A stretch of DNA of 64,000 nucleotides from Proteles cristata cristata (GCA_017311185.1 JAESUZ010000347.1:550853-614852), one strand, 5' to 3'. Shown: positions 46,086-62,784, counted from the first letter of the stretch. Notes: generated by a model from the sequence alone, not told the origin. Numbers and translations are program-made.

Positions 46086-47839
46086 TGTGACCCTGCCTGC
46101 CTCTCTTTCCTGGGCTGGGGCAGGGGTGCTGGGGGCTAGGCGTGGGGGGGTCCCCAGCTCTGCTCTCAGCCCTACTCCCTGTGCTCCCCACCTGGCCCCG
46201 TGGCCCCTGGGGTTGGGTGCCAGCCCCCCGAGCACAGGGAATGGGCTCTCAGGCTCCCCTGCTGGGCTCCCAGAAGGAGCTCGGAGGCTCTTCCCCTGCC
46301 CTCTCCGGATGCCCCAGCTGCCACTGTGCTTGCCCCACGGCAGAGACCCATGGCAGAGACCCTCTTACTCTGCCCCCCACTTGGAGACACCCCCTAGAAG
46401 TGTGCAGTCTGGAGCCCTTGAGGGGTGGGCACAGGACAGGCCCTGCCCAAGAGGAGGGTGAGGCTGCCCCAGAAGTCAGGGTGGGAGTCACGGAGAGGTG
46501 CTCCTTCTCCAGGGCGCGCCTCCCGTTCCTCTGCCAGGCGCACTGGGGAGCGCGTGCCGGCCGGCGGTCCCTCCAGCTCACACAGGGTGACCTGCACGTG
46601 GGTTGTGGCAGGGCCGCCCCTGGAGAGGGTTGAGGCAGCTCGCAGGGTGGACCCTCCTGTCACTGCTGTTCCCTGCTCTGGGGTGTGTCCACCCTTGGTC
46701 CCCTCGTCTGCACAGAAGAGCCTTTTCCCTCTTTGATGCCAGAGCTGGGCGCAGCAGGGAGACCGCCAGGGCCGCTCTGGCCTGACCCCGTCCGGGGCGG
46801 GGGCGTCTGCTCAGCCCATCCACGTCCCCTCCTCATGGGGCTGTCTCGTGCTGTGAGATGCCGGATGGGAGGAAGGTGGCCGTCCAGCGTGTGCGACGGG
46901 GGCACCCTGTCTGGGGCTTGAGGGGAGGAGGGGCCGCCTTGGTCTCCCACAGAGCCACGGGCCCACTTCCTTCCCGCGGGGCGGTGTTGCCCTGGAGCTG
47001 ACCCTCTGCCTGCAGTTCTAAGGGTCAGGCGAGCCTGACACATCCTCTCAAGTCCCTGGAAGGGGGGATGGCTGGGCCCCGGGGGGAGGGGCTCCTCGAG
47101 GGGAGGGGCGGCAGGCACCAGCTCAGACCCCTCCCTGGGCTACAGCTGCAGCCAGAAGGAGCTGGTCACTTGCTGCCCTCCGGCCAGCTACCAGGAGCGG
47201 GCGTGGGGGGCACACAAGGGAAGGATGGTTTGGACCTCCCCCCCATCCCCTGAAAAAGATACTTTTGTCTGAAGCTGTTATTAGGAGTTGCCAGGGGGAA
47301 GCGGCTGTAAATTACTAAACTGTATGTTTTTGCAGGTGAGCTCTTCAGCAGGTGGGAAGACAGGGAGGGGTCCAGAGAGGGGAGTAGGTGGGAAACCTGT
47401 GCAGAAGGGCAGAGGTGATGCCCAGGCAGGACCGGGCTCCACCCAGCAACAGCTCCGCGAAGCCCGCTGTGGGCAGAATGGTGGGGATGCCCCGAGTTCC
47501 GACACAGTCCCTTCCCTGGCTGACTGTGGGTTATGGGGGAAGCTGGGGGGTAGATCTCTGCCCCGCCCCACCAGGACCCTCTCCCCAGGGCCCACTCCAC
47601 TCGTGGATCTCTGACAATGTGCTTCTCACCCACGATCCTTTTTGGAGACAAGTGACAGCACAAACAAATCCTCGAAGTTCCTGTTGGATTTGTGCCAGGC
47701 AGAACCATGAGCAAAACAGACCAACAGCCTGCCCTGTGGGGTGTGCCCTGCAGCAGGGGGCAGGCCAGGGGCGAGGGCCTTGACCTTTCAGAATTCCTCT
47801 ACTTCTCTCTTCCTTTAAATTGGATCTTCTTTTCTTTCT

Positions 47840-48600
47840 CTGACTTCTCAGGAAGTGTTCTTAGATCACTGATGGTCATTCTTTCTCTTTGGAGCCGATG
47901 CAGGAAGCGCTGTATTTTCCTCCAAGCAACATGAGATTTTGGTTTGTTGTAGTTTCATGATTCTTAGGTTCAAAATATTTTTTCTGTGACCTGTGGGTTG
48001 TTTAGCACTGCATTGCTTTGCTTTTCGGGTTTGCTTTCTCACTTGACTTACTCATGGTCAGAAAATGTGTTCTTTGTTATTTCAAGTCTCTGATTCGATT
48101 GAGACTTGCTTTATGGCCAGCGTTTGGCCAATTTTGGTAGATGATCTATGTGTTGATTTAAAGAGAATGCAGTTATTGGATGCAGAGTTGATCTTTATCA
48201 TTTGGTTTGAGTTCACTTATTGTGTTTCTAGTCTTCTATGTCCTTACTGCTTTCTTTCCTTCTTGCTCTATCCAATCCCCAAGAGGAATGGTAAAATCTG
48301 CCATTATGAATTGTGTGTCACCTCTTTCTCATTTTTGTTGGCTCATTTTTGCTTTAGGAATTCTGAGACTGTGTTAGTGGGCGCATACACATTTAGAGCT
48401 GTGTGTTCTCCTGGTGAACTGACCCTTCACCTTTATGAAATGGCCTCTTTGTCTAGCAGTGCTTCTTGCCTACAGTCTCTGTCATTGGACAGTGACACCA
48501 CCTTTCTCACCATACTGTCTGCATGGTTTATCTCTGTGGTTCTTTGTACTTTCAGGCTTTCCATGGCCTTCCAGGTAATAACAGCTTGAAACCAGCCACA
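47840..48600 (-). repeat. Old L1 ORF2 fragment, reverse
   Basis: Plus strand reads as the reverse complement of L1 ORF2 (ttgagacttgctttatggcc, gtcttctatgtccttactgc, ggcgcatacacatttagagc). The 174-aa open frame at 48065-48589 on the plus strand is antisense to it and not a gene. Confidence 0.8.
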
Positions 48601-49019
48601 AATAATATGCAAATAATTGGGCATGGCCAGAGCTGCATTTGGCCCCTGATCCAGAGGGATTTCTTCTGCTCTGGGGGGAGTGAGGGAAGGGATTGGGCTA
48701 GTTGAGGCTGGATTCCAGTTTCTGTAAGAACTGGCTTGGTTCTCCTGTCTTCACTCCTCACTTCTAGCCCCTTAGGGCCCTCAGCAAAGCCCCTCCTCCT
48801 CCCTGGCAGATACAAAACACCCAGGAGGCCACCAGATGCCCTCCTCAGCTGCTCAACCTCTTGGCCACTCATACTAACTGGCAGATGTCTCACAGGAAAC
48901 CTGTGCCAATATCAGGCTCAAAACCTGTCTTCCCTGGAATCTCGGACCCTATGTCCTTGAAGCATTTCTTGCTCACAATAACCATAATAATTAAACGTTA
49001 TAGTACATCAGGGGACGGT

Positions 49020-49345
49020 GAGTGTTGTGGGGAAAGATACCAGGGCAAGCAGATGAGGAATGCATGGGGAGGGAGAGCGTGATGTTCAATAGGTGGGTAA
49101 GGACTGACTTCTTTGGGATGTAACATTTGAGGAAATATTGAAGGAGACGACGGAGTAAGTCACGCAGATGTAAGTCCAGGGAAGGGCATGCCAGGCCCAA
49201 GAGCAGCTGTGCAGAGGGAGCAGTGAGGAGGCCAGTGTGGCTGAAGTGGGGACTAGGGGGCTCTGAAGTCAGGGAGAGCACCGGCCAGAGCACATGGGCG
49301 TTCCAAGGATTTGGCTTGACCCGGGAGCTTCTAAAGGGTTCTGAG
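49020..49345 (+). repeat. Old interspersed repeat, related to 28770-29260
   Basis: Shares phrases with the copy in CEP131 intron 1: ccaggcccaagagcagctgtg, cagtgaggaggccagtgtgg. Family not assigned. Confidence 0.45.
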
Positions 49346-49375
49346 TGGAGTGACGGATCTGACTTCTTCTTCTTC

Positions 49376-49483
49376 TTCTTTTTTTCTTTTTTTAAGTAAG
49401 CACCATGCCCAACATACGGCTTGAACTCACAACCCTGAGATCAAGAGTCTCCTGCTCTATTGACCAAGCCAGCCGGGAGCCCC
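49376..49483 (-). repeat. Short old CAN-SINE, reverse
   Basis: tttttttaagtaagcaccat ... gaccaagccagccgggagcc is the reversed, shorter, older form of the carnivore SINE, like the one at 23130. Confidence 0.75.
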
Positions 49484-50773
49484 AGATCTGACTTGTATTT
49501 TTAAAGGTCCTCTCTGCTGCTGTGCTGAGAACCAGCTGTCAGGTGGCGGGTGGGCGGCTTGTTGGGGGCTGTGTCTGGGCTTTCTGAGGGCAGAGCCTGT
49601 GGGATTCCCATGAAGGTGGGTAAGGGAGGAGTATGGGATATGTAAGTTAGGCCCTCGCTCCTGCCATAGCCAGGTGAGGGTGCTCCCCAGTGGCGCCTTC
49701 CCTGGGGTGGTCTGGCCACCTTTGGCACCTCCTTTCTAGAGGGTGTGGGAGTCCCACAGAGACCGGAAGAGAGAACCCACTTCCTATAAACCGCATCGTA
49801 AGCCACACATGCCCCTGTGTTCACCCCCTACACGTGGACAGGGGAGGCCGGGCAGGGGACCCAGGGCTCTCCCAGGGGCCAGTCCCCAGGATGGGAGGGT
49901 GCAGCCATTACCCTCTGTGTGCGGATCTCAAAGCTTCTGGCCTGAGCAGCCTCAGGAATCAGGCAGCACAAACAGGAAGGTACAGGTGGCGGGTCTTTGG
50001 GGAGGGTGAATCAGAGCTCACCTTCAGTCTCTAAGTTTGAGGTGCCTTTTTCCCATGAAACGGGGTGTCAGGAAGCCAAGATGGACACAGGAGTCAGGAG
50101 CACGGGAGAGAGATGGGACAGGAGCCCTGGCTGCCAGATGGTACTTAAACCACAGGACAGGAGCATCTCCCCTTCCCAGAGAGTAAGCATGGGGGGGGCG
50201 GGGGCAAGGCCTTGAGGGGGTGGGGCATCCCTTCTGCAGGAAGAGGCTGGGGAGAAGGAAGGAGACAGGCAGAGACTGACGTACAGTGCACAACACAGGA
50301 CACAGTCCAGAGCCCCCTTGGGACCCTGGGGTCTCAGGTGTCCCCGCTCTGTGTTTACGTGGCTGCTGTGTGAACCCAGGGCAGCCTAGCAGCGTGCAGC
50401 TGGGCTGGGGAAGGGGGTCCTGCAGGGGTCTGGGCCCAGAGAGCACAGTGCTGGGAGAGGCAAGGGCTGCCGTGGAACCCCCTACGCAGAAGGGGCAGAG
50501 GCTGGACCCGTCCCCTGGCCCGGCCTCCCATCTTCCCCCCTACGCCCCACACACCTGTCCCGTCCCCCAGCTCTCACCTAGACCTGTGGCCCCCTCCCAG
50601 CTCACACACTGTCCCTCAAGAAACACTCAGGCTGCACTGTTCATTTAATGACATTTTTCTTCCATTTCCCTGGCACATGCCGTGTCTGCCCCCACGGCCT
50701 CCTTGATCGGGCACACAAACCCCCCACGATGTGCCATAGGGTAGCTTTCCCTGGCCCAGGGCTGGGCGTGGCA

Positions 50774-55240
<4,467 letters not shown>

Positions 55241-55321
55241 CTCTGCCTGGCTTCCCTCGAGGCCTCTAGGCTGCAGGTCAGGCTGGGGGTGCTGAGAGCT
55301 GCGGGGGCTCCAGCTTTTATA
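55241..55321 (-). promoter_or_regulatory. PVALEF: Candidate PVALEF TATA promoter and non-coding exon 1
   Basis: On the minus strand a consensus TATAAAAG sits at 55321-55314. About 30 bases downstream a start site is expected near 55285-55290, and a clean donor, GGCAGAG|GTGAGC, follows at 55241. The short exon has no ATG, as needed for the splice into 52544. An E-box CACCTG lies about 40 bases upstream of the TATA box, near 55358. Inferred from motifs and spacing only. Confidence 0.45.
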
Positions 55322-56619
55322 CCTGCAACCCCTGGGCCTGTTTACGGTTTGGGCTGCACCTGTCCCCCCTCCCTGCCCCTCCCGGGCACTCCAGCCTGGC
55401 GCTGGCCTCCCCGAGGGGCTCGCTGGCACTTGGCACGTCCACACTGGGCCGGGCAGACTGTCAGCAGCGCCTGGTCTCCCCAAGGCCGGGGTGGGGGTGG
55501 GGAGAGCAGGCAGCAAACGGAGACTCTGTTGTGTGAGGTCCCACCCACCCTGCCTGCTGGCCTCGTAGGGCTGAGGGGAGAGGGGCGGCCTAGGAGATGG
55601 CTGGCCGGGCCCGCCAGGGTCACCCAGGGCGTGCAGGCTGGCCAGCATGTCTGAGAAGCCACCAGAAGCCACTGGACAATGGGCTGGGACCTCCTCCGGT
55701 GAGTACCCAGGCCGGGCAGCTGTCCTTTGTGCATGGGCCACGTAGGGGGCCATGGAGCCATGTCAGGGCTGGCCACAAGGTGAGGCAGGGACAGGGAGGT
55801 CTCAGGCCATGCCGCCTCCCACCAGGGCTGTGGGACCTCAGGCAGGGCCGGCCAGTCTCCCTGGGCAAGGCCCTTGAGGACCGTCCCCGGGTTGAGAGCG
55901 CAGAGACGAGAGACAGATATACCCCGGGAACCTTCCCGGCTGTGGCCTGCCTGGAGACACCTTACGTCCTTGGTTTTCGGGGCCCGCGTGCTTCACAGAC
56001 AGTGCGCTGCCCCAGGAAGGCCCGTGCGGAACTCCGGCTCCAGCCCCTTCCCAGCCCCAAGCGCAGCCGTCCTCTGTGTGGGCTTCCCTGGCCCCGTGCG
56101 CAGCGTGGACGCAGCTCTGAGACCTGCCTTCTCTGTGAGTCGCTCGCGCGTGTTACTCTGTGTAACAGCTTCACGTGAGGCTAGCAAGCTGACGATGTTC
56201 CAGAAACTTCTTTCCCTGGCCCTGCTGGTGGACCCTGGACAGATGCCGGCATTTTGTCATAGAGGCACTATTTCCATGCGGGTCTCTGTCCAGGGGGGGT
56301 CCCCTCCTTGGCTATGGTTACAAGAGCGGGATGATTGGGACAAACGGTGGACGATCCAACGTTCTTGCCCCGAACATTCCCGGCACGCCTGTCCGCTCCG
56401 CGCCCGTGTGGGATGCACGCCTGCTCGTGTGTGTGGACCCCGAGGTCTTGTCCCCAGCCAGCAGCACTGACGTCCCCTCAATGTCCACGTCCATACGGTG
56501 ACATGCCGTTGGGCACAAAAGGAATGAAATGCTGGCCTGCACCACAGTGGGGACAAACCCTCACACCTCTGCTGAGGGACAGGAGCCAGTCACAGGGGAC
56601 CAGAGGGGATGATTCCATT

Positions 56620-56865
56620 TGTCTAGAATATCCAGAATTGGCAAATCCGTAGAGACAGACAGCAGGTTGGGGCTGCTGAGGGATGGAGGGGTGGGAAGTG
56701 AGGGATTACATAGAACGGGTATGGGCTTTTATTTTGGAGTGGGGAGAATGTTCTAGAACTGGTTGCACAACATTGTGAATGGGCTGGATGCCACTGAATC
56801 GTTCCTGTTAAAATGGTTTATTTTATGTTAATTGAATTTTATCTCGATTAAAAAATGGAAATATC
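56620..56865 (+). repeat. L1 3' UTR relic
   Basis: Typical old L1 3' end: gattccatttgtctagaat, gagaatgttctagaactgg, gttgcacaacattgtgaatg, and a final attttatctcgattaaaaaa. Confidence 0.75.
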
Positions 56866-56867
56866 TG

Positions 56868-57082
56868 GGGTGCCTGGGTAGCTCAGGTGGTTAAACGTCC
56901 AACTTCAGCTCAGGTCATGATCCGGTGCTTCTTGGTTTGAGCCCCGTGTCAGGCTCTGTCCTGACAGCTCGGAGCCTGGAAACGTGCTTCCGATTCTGTG
57001 TCTCCCTCTCTCTCTGCCCCTCCCCCACTCATGCTCTGTCTCTCTCACCCTCTCTGAAAAATAAACATAAAAATATTTAATG
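56868..57082 (+). repeat. CAN-SINE, forward
   Basis: ggggtgcctgggtagctcag to an aaaaataaacataaaaat tail; inserted directly after the L1 3' end at 56865. Confidence 0.92.
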
Positions 57083-57104
57083 TAGAATGGGAAACAATGC
57101 TTTT

Positions 57105-57441
57105 TTTAATTAAAAAAATTTTTTTTTAATGTTTTATTTATTTTTAGGAGAGAGAGAACGTGAGCAGGGGAGGGTCAGAGAAGAAGAGGGAGTCACAGGC
57201 TGAAACAGGCTCCAGGCTCTGAGCTGTCAGCACAGAGCCCGATGCGGGCTCGAACCCACGAACCGCGAGATCATGACCTAGCGAAAGTCGGACGCTTAAC
57301 CGACTAAGCCACCCAGGCGCCCCTATGCTTTTTTTAAAAAAAAAAAATTATTTATTTATCAAGGGAGGGAGACCTTGAGATCAGGAGCTGAACTGAAATC
57401 AAGAGTCGGACGCTTAACTGACTGAGCCTCCCAGGTGCCCT
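57105..57441 (-). repeat. Older reverse CAN-SINE, truncated, hosting a second SINE
   Basis: Remnants at about 57105-57109 and 57338-57441, bracketed by the 14-bp duplication gaaacaatgctttt at 57091-57104 and 57442-57455. Most of its middle is missing: the purine-rich stretch runs straight to gagatcaggagctg. Confidence 0.85.
57110..57324 (-). repeat. Younger CAN-SINE, reverse, nested in the older one
   Basis: Full-length reverse feline SINE close to consensus. Flanked by the 13-bp duplication atgctttttttaa at 57097-57109 and 57325-57337, which lies in the tail of the older element. Confidence 0.92.
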
Positions 57442-58224
57442 GAAACAATGCTTTTAATGAAGCATAACTGAAAGAGAAAACGTAACAAATAAGCACCACT
57501 GAAGGGTCTCACAGGTGGATGGCCCAGTGCTGAGCCCTGCTCCACCTGCCCCTGCATTTTCCGGAAGGCCGGGGCTGTGTCCGCCTCTGCCTGGGTCGCA
57601 GGTGAGGGAGGGGTGGGGAGCCTGGGGTGTGTTCCCGGGTGGGGAGCGGGTGGACGGGCCCCTGGACAGCCCCTCCGCTTTCCTTTCTGTCCAGAGTCAG
57701 GCCACACCTCCTCGCCCACAGCCCCGGGCCGCTCTCTGGGCTGAGCTGGCCTCAAGGGGGTAACGGGGGCCACCTCGCAGCTCTGGGCACCGCAGGCACT
57801 GTCGCCTCCTGCCTGGAACCACTGCGGGGGGAGGGGCTGGCCTGCCCTGCCCCTCCCCCGCAGAGCCCTCAGCAGCCAGCCCTGCCCCACGCCCTGGAAG
57901 TATAAGGGGAATTAGCCCTTCTTTTCCAGGCAGCCCTTTACCTGTCCCCTCCTGCCCCCCAGGCTGTGGCCACGTCCTGGTGCAGCAGGAAGGGGTGGGC
58001 CAGGAAGCGGGTCTGGACTGTGGGTGCGGTGAGTCCCCTAGGGGTGAAATCCTGGCAGACAGGTTGTCCCTGGGACCCTACAGTGCCCACTGTGGTGCCC
58101 TTCACTCGGGGTTGGGCGCCGAACCCCAGCAACCTTGTGTGCAGAAATGTGAATGAGTCTCTGTTATAGGAGGGGCTCTGCGATGCCCTCCTGTGCCCTT
58201 GGCCTTGCCCCTGACTGCACCTCC

Positions 58225-58648
58225 GTCGTGGGAGGAGGGTGCCTCCGAAGAGATGTGTCCACGCCCTAACCCTGGGACCCGGCAATGGGATCTTGTTTGG
58301 AAACAGAGTCCTTGTGGACCTGCCCAAGTTAGGACGGGGTCCATCTAGGTTGGGATGGGCCCTAAATCCACTGACTTTCCCTTATGAGAACAAGAGACAC
58401 CCAGAGGCGGGGAGGAGGCCACGTGATGATGGAGGCAGAGATTGGAGTGACATGTCAAGTGATATGACAGGTCAAGGGACCCTTGGGCCACCAGGAGCTG
58501 GAAGAAGACGAAGACGCTTCCCCTTGACCTTCAGAGTGTGCGCCTGCCCCTCTGGCCCCCCCGGAGTTGTGACAGAGCCACTTCTGCTGTTTTAAGCCCC
58601 CCCAGCTCGTGATCATTTGTCAGGGCAGCCCCAGGACACTTACCAAGC
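58225..58648 (+). repeat. MaLR LTR, MLT1A-like, solo
   Basis: Forward LTR relic of a non-autonomous MaLR retrovirus-like element. It shows the characteristic wording ttgtttggaaacagagtcctt, tgatgatggaggcagagatt, tgctgttttaagccccccc and ends near ggcagccccaggacactta. No internal region or coding sequence accompanies it. Confidence 0.85.
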
Positions 58649-59034
58649 CCCCCTCCCCTGGACCCTCTCACGCTCTCCCACCCCAGCCCTGTCCCTTACG
58701 CTCTCCCCAAGCCTCAGGCGAGGACCCAGATAGAATGGGGAGCAAGCTCCCTCCCTTCATTTAGGGGCCTAGAAAAGGACCTGCATGTCCCCGGAGGGGC
58801 ACAAAAGGGGCAGTCCCCCCACCGGGGCTGGCCAGACCGGGGGCTCATCTGGGGTGTGGACTGAAGGGGTACCAGGCAGACAGTCCCGGGCTTCCCTCTG
58901 CCTCAGGCCCCGGTGGCTCTGGTTCTGCTCCCGAAGGAATCAAGACTCGGGTATGTGGCTCATGGCGGGTTTCCTCGTTGATTCTGACTCGTTAGGGCAT
59001 CGCATTAAAATACCAGTTACCCGATTACTGAGTT

Positions 59035-59200
59035 TGACAGCTTTACTGAGACAGAATTCACATGCCGCACATTCCGGGTATTGCCAGGCGCACGACCATC
59101 ACAGGACGCTGCGGTCACCCCAGAAGAGGCCACGCACCCCTTCAGCAGTCACTTCACAGGGCGTTCCACCCGCCACCTGCGTCCCGTCTCTGCGGCTCCG
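59035..59200 (+). repeat. Old interspersed repeat fragment
   Basis: gacagctttactgagacaga followed by attcacatgccgcacattcc resembles the fragment at 37040. Family not assigned. Confidence 0.4.
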
Positions 59201-60404
59201 AGCAGTGCGGGTCCCTCCCACGGGGGGTGCCCACAGCCCCTGTCCTAGTGTGAAGGCTTCCCTGGCCTCCGGAGCCAGCCTGTGTCCCCGTAGATGTCAC
59301 GCTCCACCCCTTTCCTGCGCTGGGATGTGCGCTGCTCACCTGCTGAGGGACAGAGCTGCCTCACCCCTGGCACCCCCTCCCCCGCACCGCATTGCTGCCT
59401 CAGGCTTTCCTGCACCTCCTCTAGGCCCAAACTCCCTTCCCCTGGGGCCCTGGGATCCTTCCGGGGAAAGGTGCCCTCCCCTCACCACCCCAGGCCTGGG
59501 CAGGCAGGAACCGTGTTTGACGCCATCTGCCCGAGATGCCTCTGGGACCCCGGACCCTAGGCCCAGAGGCTCCAGCCCATGACCTCGGTCCCTGTGAGCC
59601 TAGGGCTTCCTCTGGGTCCTGTGGTGGACAAGTCAGAGAAGCAGCCTGGTCTTCGTGGGTGACAAGCCAGCCACTTGGCCACTTCGTGGGTGACCAAGGC
59701 AGCGGTCACTCAGGTGGTGTGGCACCCTCAGCCCCACCCCGATTAGGCCCAGTCCCTGCTCTGGCTGGGGAGGGTTCTGGGCCCCCCCCCCAGGTCAGGG
59801 GAAGTGGGGGCACGTCTTCAGGGTCCTTGCTGCCTGCCCTCTACCCTGGGACCTCTCTCTGTCCCACTGCCCCTGCTCCTGACACTGGACAAGCAAGTGA
59901 CCCAGGGCACAAGGTATTGGGTTTTGCTGCTGGTATTCAGGTCCTTTGCCTTCCCTGTGTTCTCAGAGGTCAGGGGGCTGGACCTCAGCCCAGGGGCCAA
60001 GGACAGAGTCCCGGGTAGCCTGGCCAGCCCCGAGCAGCTCAGCTCTGCCCTCCACAGCCCTGCGGCACCCTGTCTGCCCAGTGGGCCTCATCATGCCGGC
60101 TGAGGGTCAGGCTCATGCTGACCCGGTGGCCTCGGCTCAGGAGCCCCGGGCAGGACCGCAGTTCCTGGCTCCTACTCTGGTGAGCACGCAGACAGACCCT
60201 CCCCTAAATCCCAGTGCCGGCCTTCCTGCCACACCGTGGGGACAGGGAGTGCTTGCTGGCTGGCTCCACGTGGGGAGCACGGGCCCAAGGAACAGATGAA
60301 CGCTGGGGGGACCTGGAATGCCTCCAGTTCGATGGTTACCATGGCAGGGACATAGCGGGGCTCCAGGACACCCTCGAAGACCCTGTGCCTGGGGTTGGGG
60401 GAGG

Positions 60405-60935
60405 GGGCGTCCTATGGTCAGGTGGGGTGGGGGAGGGGGTCACTATGGTCAGGTGGGTGGGGGAGGGGCATCACATGGTCAGGTGGGTGGGGAGGGGCGT
60501 CACTGGTCAGGTGGGGTGGGGGAGGGGCGTCACTATGGTCAGGTGGGGTGGGGGAGGCGTCACTATGGTCAGGTGGGTGGGGAGGGGCGTCACTATGGTC
60601 AGGTGGGTGGGGGAGGGGCGTCACATGGTCAGGTGGGTGGGGAGGGGCGTCACTATGGTCAGGTGGGTGGGGGGGAGGGGGGCGTCACTATGGTCAGGTG
60701 GGGTGGGGGGAGGGGCGTCACCTATGGTCAGGTGGGTGGGGGAGGGGCGTCACTATGGTCAGGTGGGGTGGGGGAGGGGCGTCACCATGGTCAGGTGGGG
60801 TGGGGAGGGGCGTCACTATGGTCAGGTGGGGTGGGGAGGGGGTGTCACTATGGTCGGGTGGGGTGGGGGGAGGGGCGTCACTATGGTCAGGTGGGGTGGG
60901 GGGAGGGGCGTCACTATGGTCAGGTGGGGTGGAAC
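60405..60935 (+). repeat. G-rich minisatellite, about 17 units
   Basis: About 17 head-to-tail copies of a 28-37 bp unit (most often about 30-32). Each holds a conserved core, cactatggtcaggtggg, and a purine-rich part with runs of 4-6 G. Units differ mainly in G-run lengths and in loss of 'ta' from cactatgg. The plus strand is G-rich, with many possible quadruplexes. Long open frames cross it in several frames only because the unit has no stop codons. Confidence 0.97.
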
Positions 60936-61890
60936 GTTGCAGCCGGAGCCCCGGGGTTTTCCTTGCCCTGCCTGGACCCCAGAGGAATTCCCATAACCCC
61001 AAAGCTCGAAGATCTGGCCCACCCTCTGCATCTGCTATGGGTGACCCCTGCGTGTTCAAGTGTGTGCACACGGGTGTGTTCATAGGCAAACCGTGTCAGA
61101 GACCTGTCCTCTGACCCTGGTTAGTGAGGCCAGCCACAGTGGTGCAGAGGGTCTGCACAGAGACCGCTTAGGGCCACCGGTCATCTCCCCTGCCTGTCCC
61201 CCAAGAAGCCTCCCTGGGTGCAGGCATCTGGGGCACCTTCCTGGGTGGGCAGAGGCAGGACCCTCCATACGGGGCCCAGGCAGTGCTGGGCTTGCCTCCT
61301 GGGTGGGGAGGGGGGTCCTCGACTGTGGACCAGGCCCTTTCCCTGGGTGCACTCCTAGATCACAGCCCTCAGTCACCTTCACCATCGGCTGCCTCTGACC
61401 CTGCTCGCCCCTGGGGTCTGAGCACCTGGCACCCGCCAGGCCCTTTACGGGCCATTCCACCTGTGGCTCCTTCACCCTCAACAGGGCCTGTGGGGCAAAG
61501 CTTAGAGCAGCCTCCACACAATCAGGGCCGGCAAGAAGGTTCTGGATGCCCTGTTCTCCTCCACAGGCCTGTGGTGGGCTGGGACTGCCCAGAGCAGGGG
61601 GCTCTTAAGGTCTGAAGGGAAAGGAGGGAACCTTTCCTTCACCCTTTGGGGGGGGTACTTTCTACACAAGGGGCCCCCTTAGAAGAAGGGCACATTCTGG
61701 CACCCTCTCCCTAAGGGGCCGACTCCCCAGCGGGAGCCTTGGTCCTTGCTCTCCCCAAAGCCTCCCCGGGCCCTGCGGGTGGTAGGTGCCCCTCCTGCCG
61801 CCCACAACACCCCTGCCCTCCAGCCAGGCCCCGCCAAGGGGTTTTGCTCATCAGCTGGGGAATGAATGGATGGATGAACCAGCGTGACCC
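60936..61890. other. Intergenic upstream of AATK
   Basis: Unique GC-rich sequence between the minisatellite and the AATK CpG island. Nothing recognised. Confidence 0.6.
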
Positions 61891-62784
61891 AAGTTACATA
61901 AAACCCAGATTCCGGCTACACTGGAACTCCCGCGGCTCCCACAGGGGGAGGGGCGTAGACCTCACCCCCCACCCCCACCGGCGGCCCCTGCCCCACGGGC
62001 CCCCTGCAGCAGGCACCGCGGCGGTGCAAGATGGCGCGGCGTGGGGTTGGGGGAGGGAGCACCGTCCCTCGGTGCCCGGCGCCGCCGCCCCAAACGCCCA
62101 GCGCTGCGCACTCCCGGGCGGGGGCGGCCTCCTCCTCCTCCTCCACGGTCGTCGCAGCGTGGCACAGGCGAGGGTGCCCAGTGCAAAAATAACCCCCCGC
62201 CCGCCCCCAGCCCCCCAGCGCGGGCGCCGCCCAAGGGCGCGGGGCCGGGCCGAGCTGCCTCCGAAACCTGCGTGTGCGGGCCGCGTGCCAGGCCCCGAGC
62301 CCCGCGCGCGTGGCCCCCCGCGCGCCTCCCGGCCCCCCTGCGCGCGCTTTCGTATTCCTCCCGCGCGCCACGGTGCCCACCCCCGCGTGTGCCGCCGTGC
62401 CCTCTCCCGCCGCCGTGCCCCCCACCCCCGCCGCCGTGCCTCCCCCGCGCCTCCGGGTCTCCCACCCTGCGTCTCTCCGTCGCCCCTGCCCTGCCCGCGC
62501 CTCCTTCCCCACCGCGTCCCGGCGCCCCCAGCCTCCGGTCCCCCCTCCGCGCGGCTCCGTGCCCCCACCCCCACGCGGAGGTATTCTCCCGCGCGCGCCC
62601 GCCAGTCTTTCGGGACTGCACCAGCTCCCGGAGCCCGCGGCGCTGCGGCCGGCTGGCGGAGGCTCTCGTCTCGCCGCCGCCCCGCGCCCGCCCTGCGCCG
62701 CCCCCGGCCCTGCGCCCGGTGGCGGCGGGCGCTCGCGGGCCGGCGGGCAGGGCGCGCTCGGCACCTGCGGCGGCCGCTCGGGCG

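Larger units (their letters stand above)
46086..50773. other. Intergenic, CEP131 to PVALEF (tail to tail)
   Basis: GC-rich unique sequence to about 47.8 kb, then a reverse L1 relic (47840-48600), an unassigned old repeat (49020-49345), a short reverse SINE (49376-49483) and unique sequence up to the PVALEF 3' end. No open frame here has a recognisable product. Confidence 0.7.
55360..60394. other. Intergenic, PVALEF to AATK (head to head)
   Basis: GC-rich unique sequence broken by an L1 3' relic, three SINEs, an MLT1-type LTR (58225-58648) and an old repeat fragment near 59035. Enhancers for either neighbour could sit here, but nothing specific was identified. No exon recognised. Confidence 0.6.

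Noticed and set aside
48065..48589. 174-aa plus-strand open frame
   Set aside because: It is antisense to an old reverse L1 fragment; the hydrophobic text comes from T-rich reverse complement.
57893..57915. TATAAGGG-like element on the plus strand
   Set aside because: Followed by no recognisable exon or donor; could be chance in GC-rich intergenic DNA.
60405..60935. Array resembling a CRISPR locus
   Set aside because: The units are continuous variants without unique spacers, in a mammalian genome; it is a minisatellite.
60214..61114. Overlapping open frames of 239-260 aa with a repeating Gly/Val/Trp-rich pattern
   Set aside because: All three plus frames and part of the minus strand are open because the minisatellite unit has no stops. 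Unit lengths are not multiples of three, so no single repeat protein exists.
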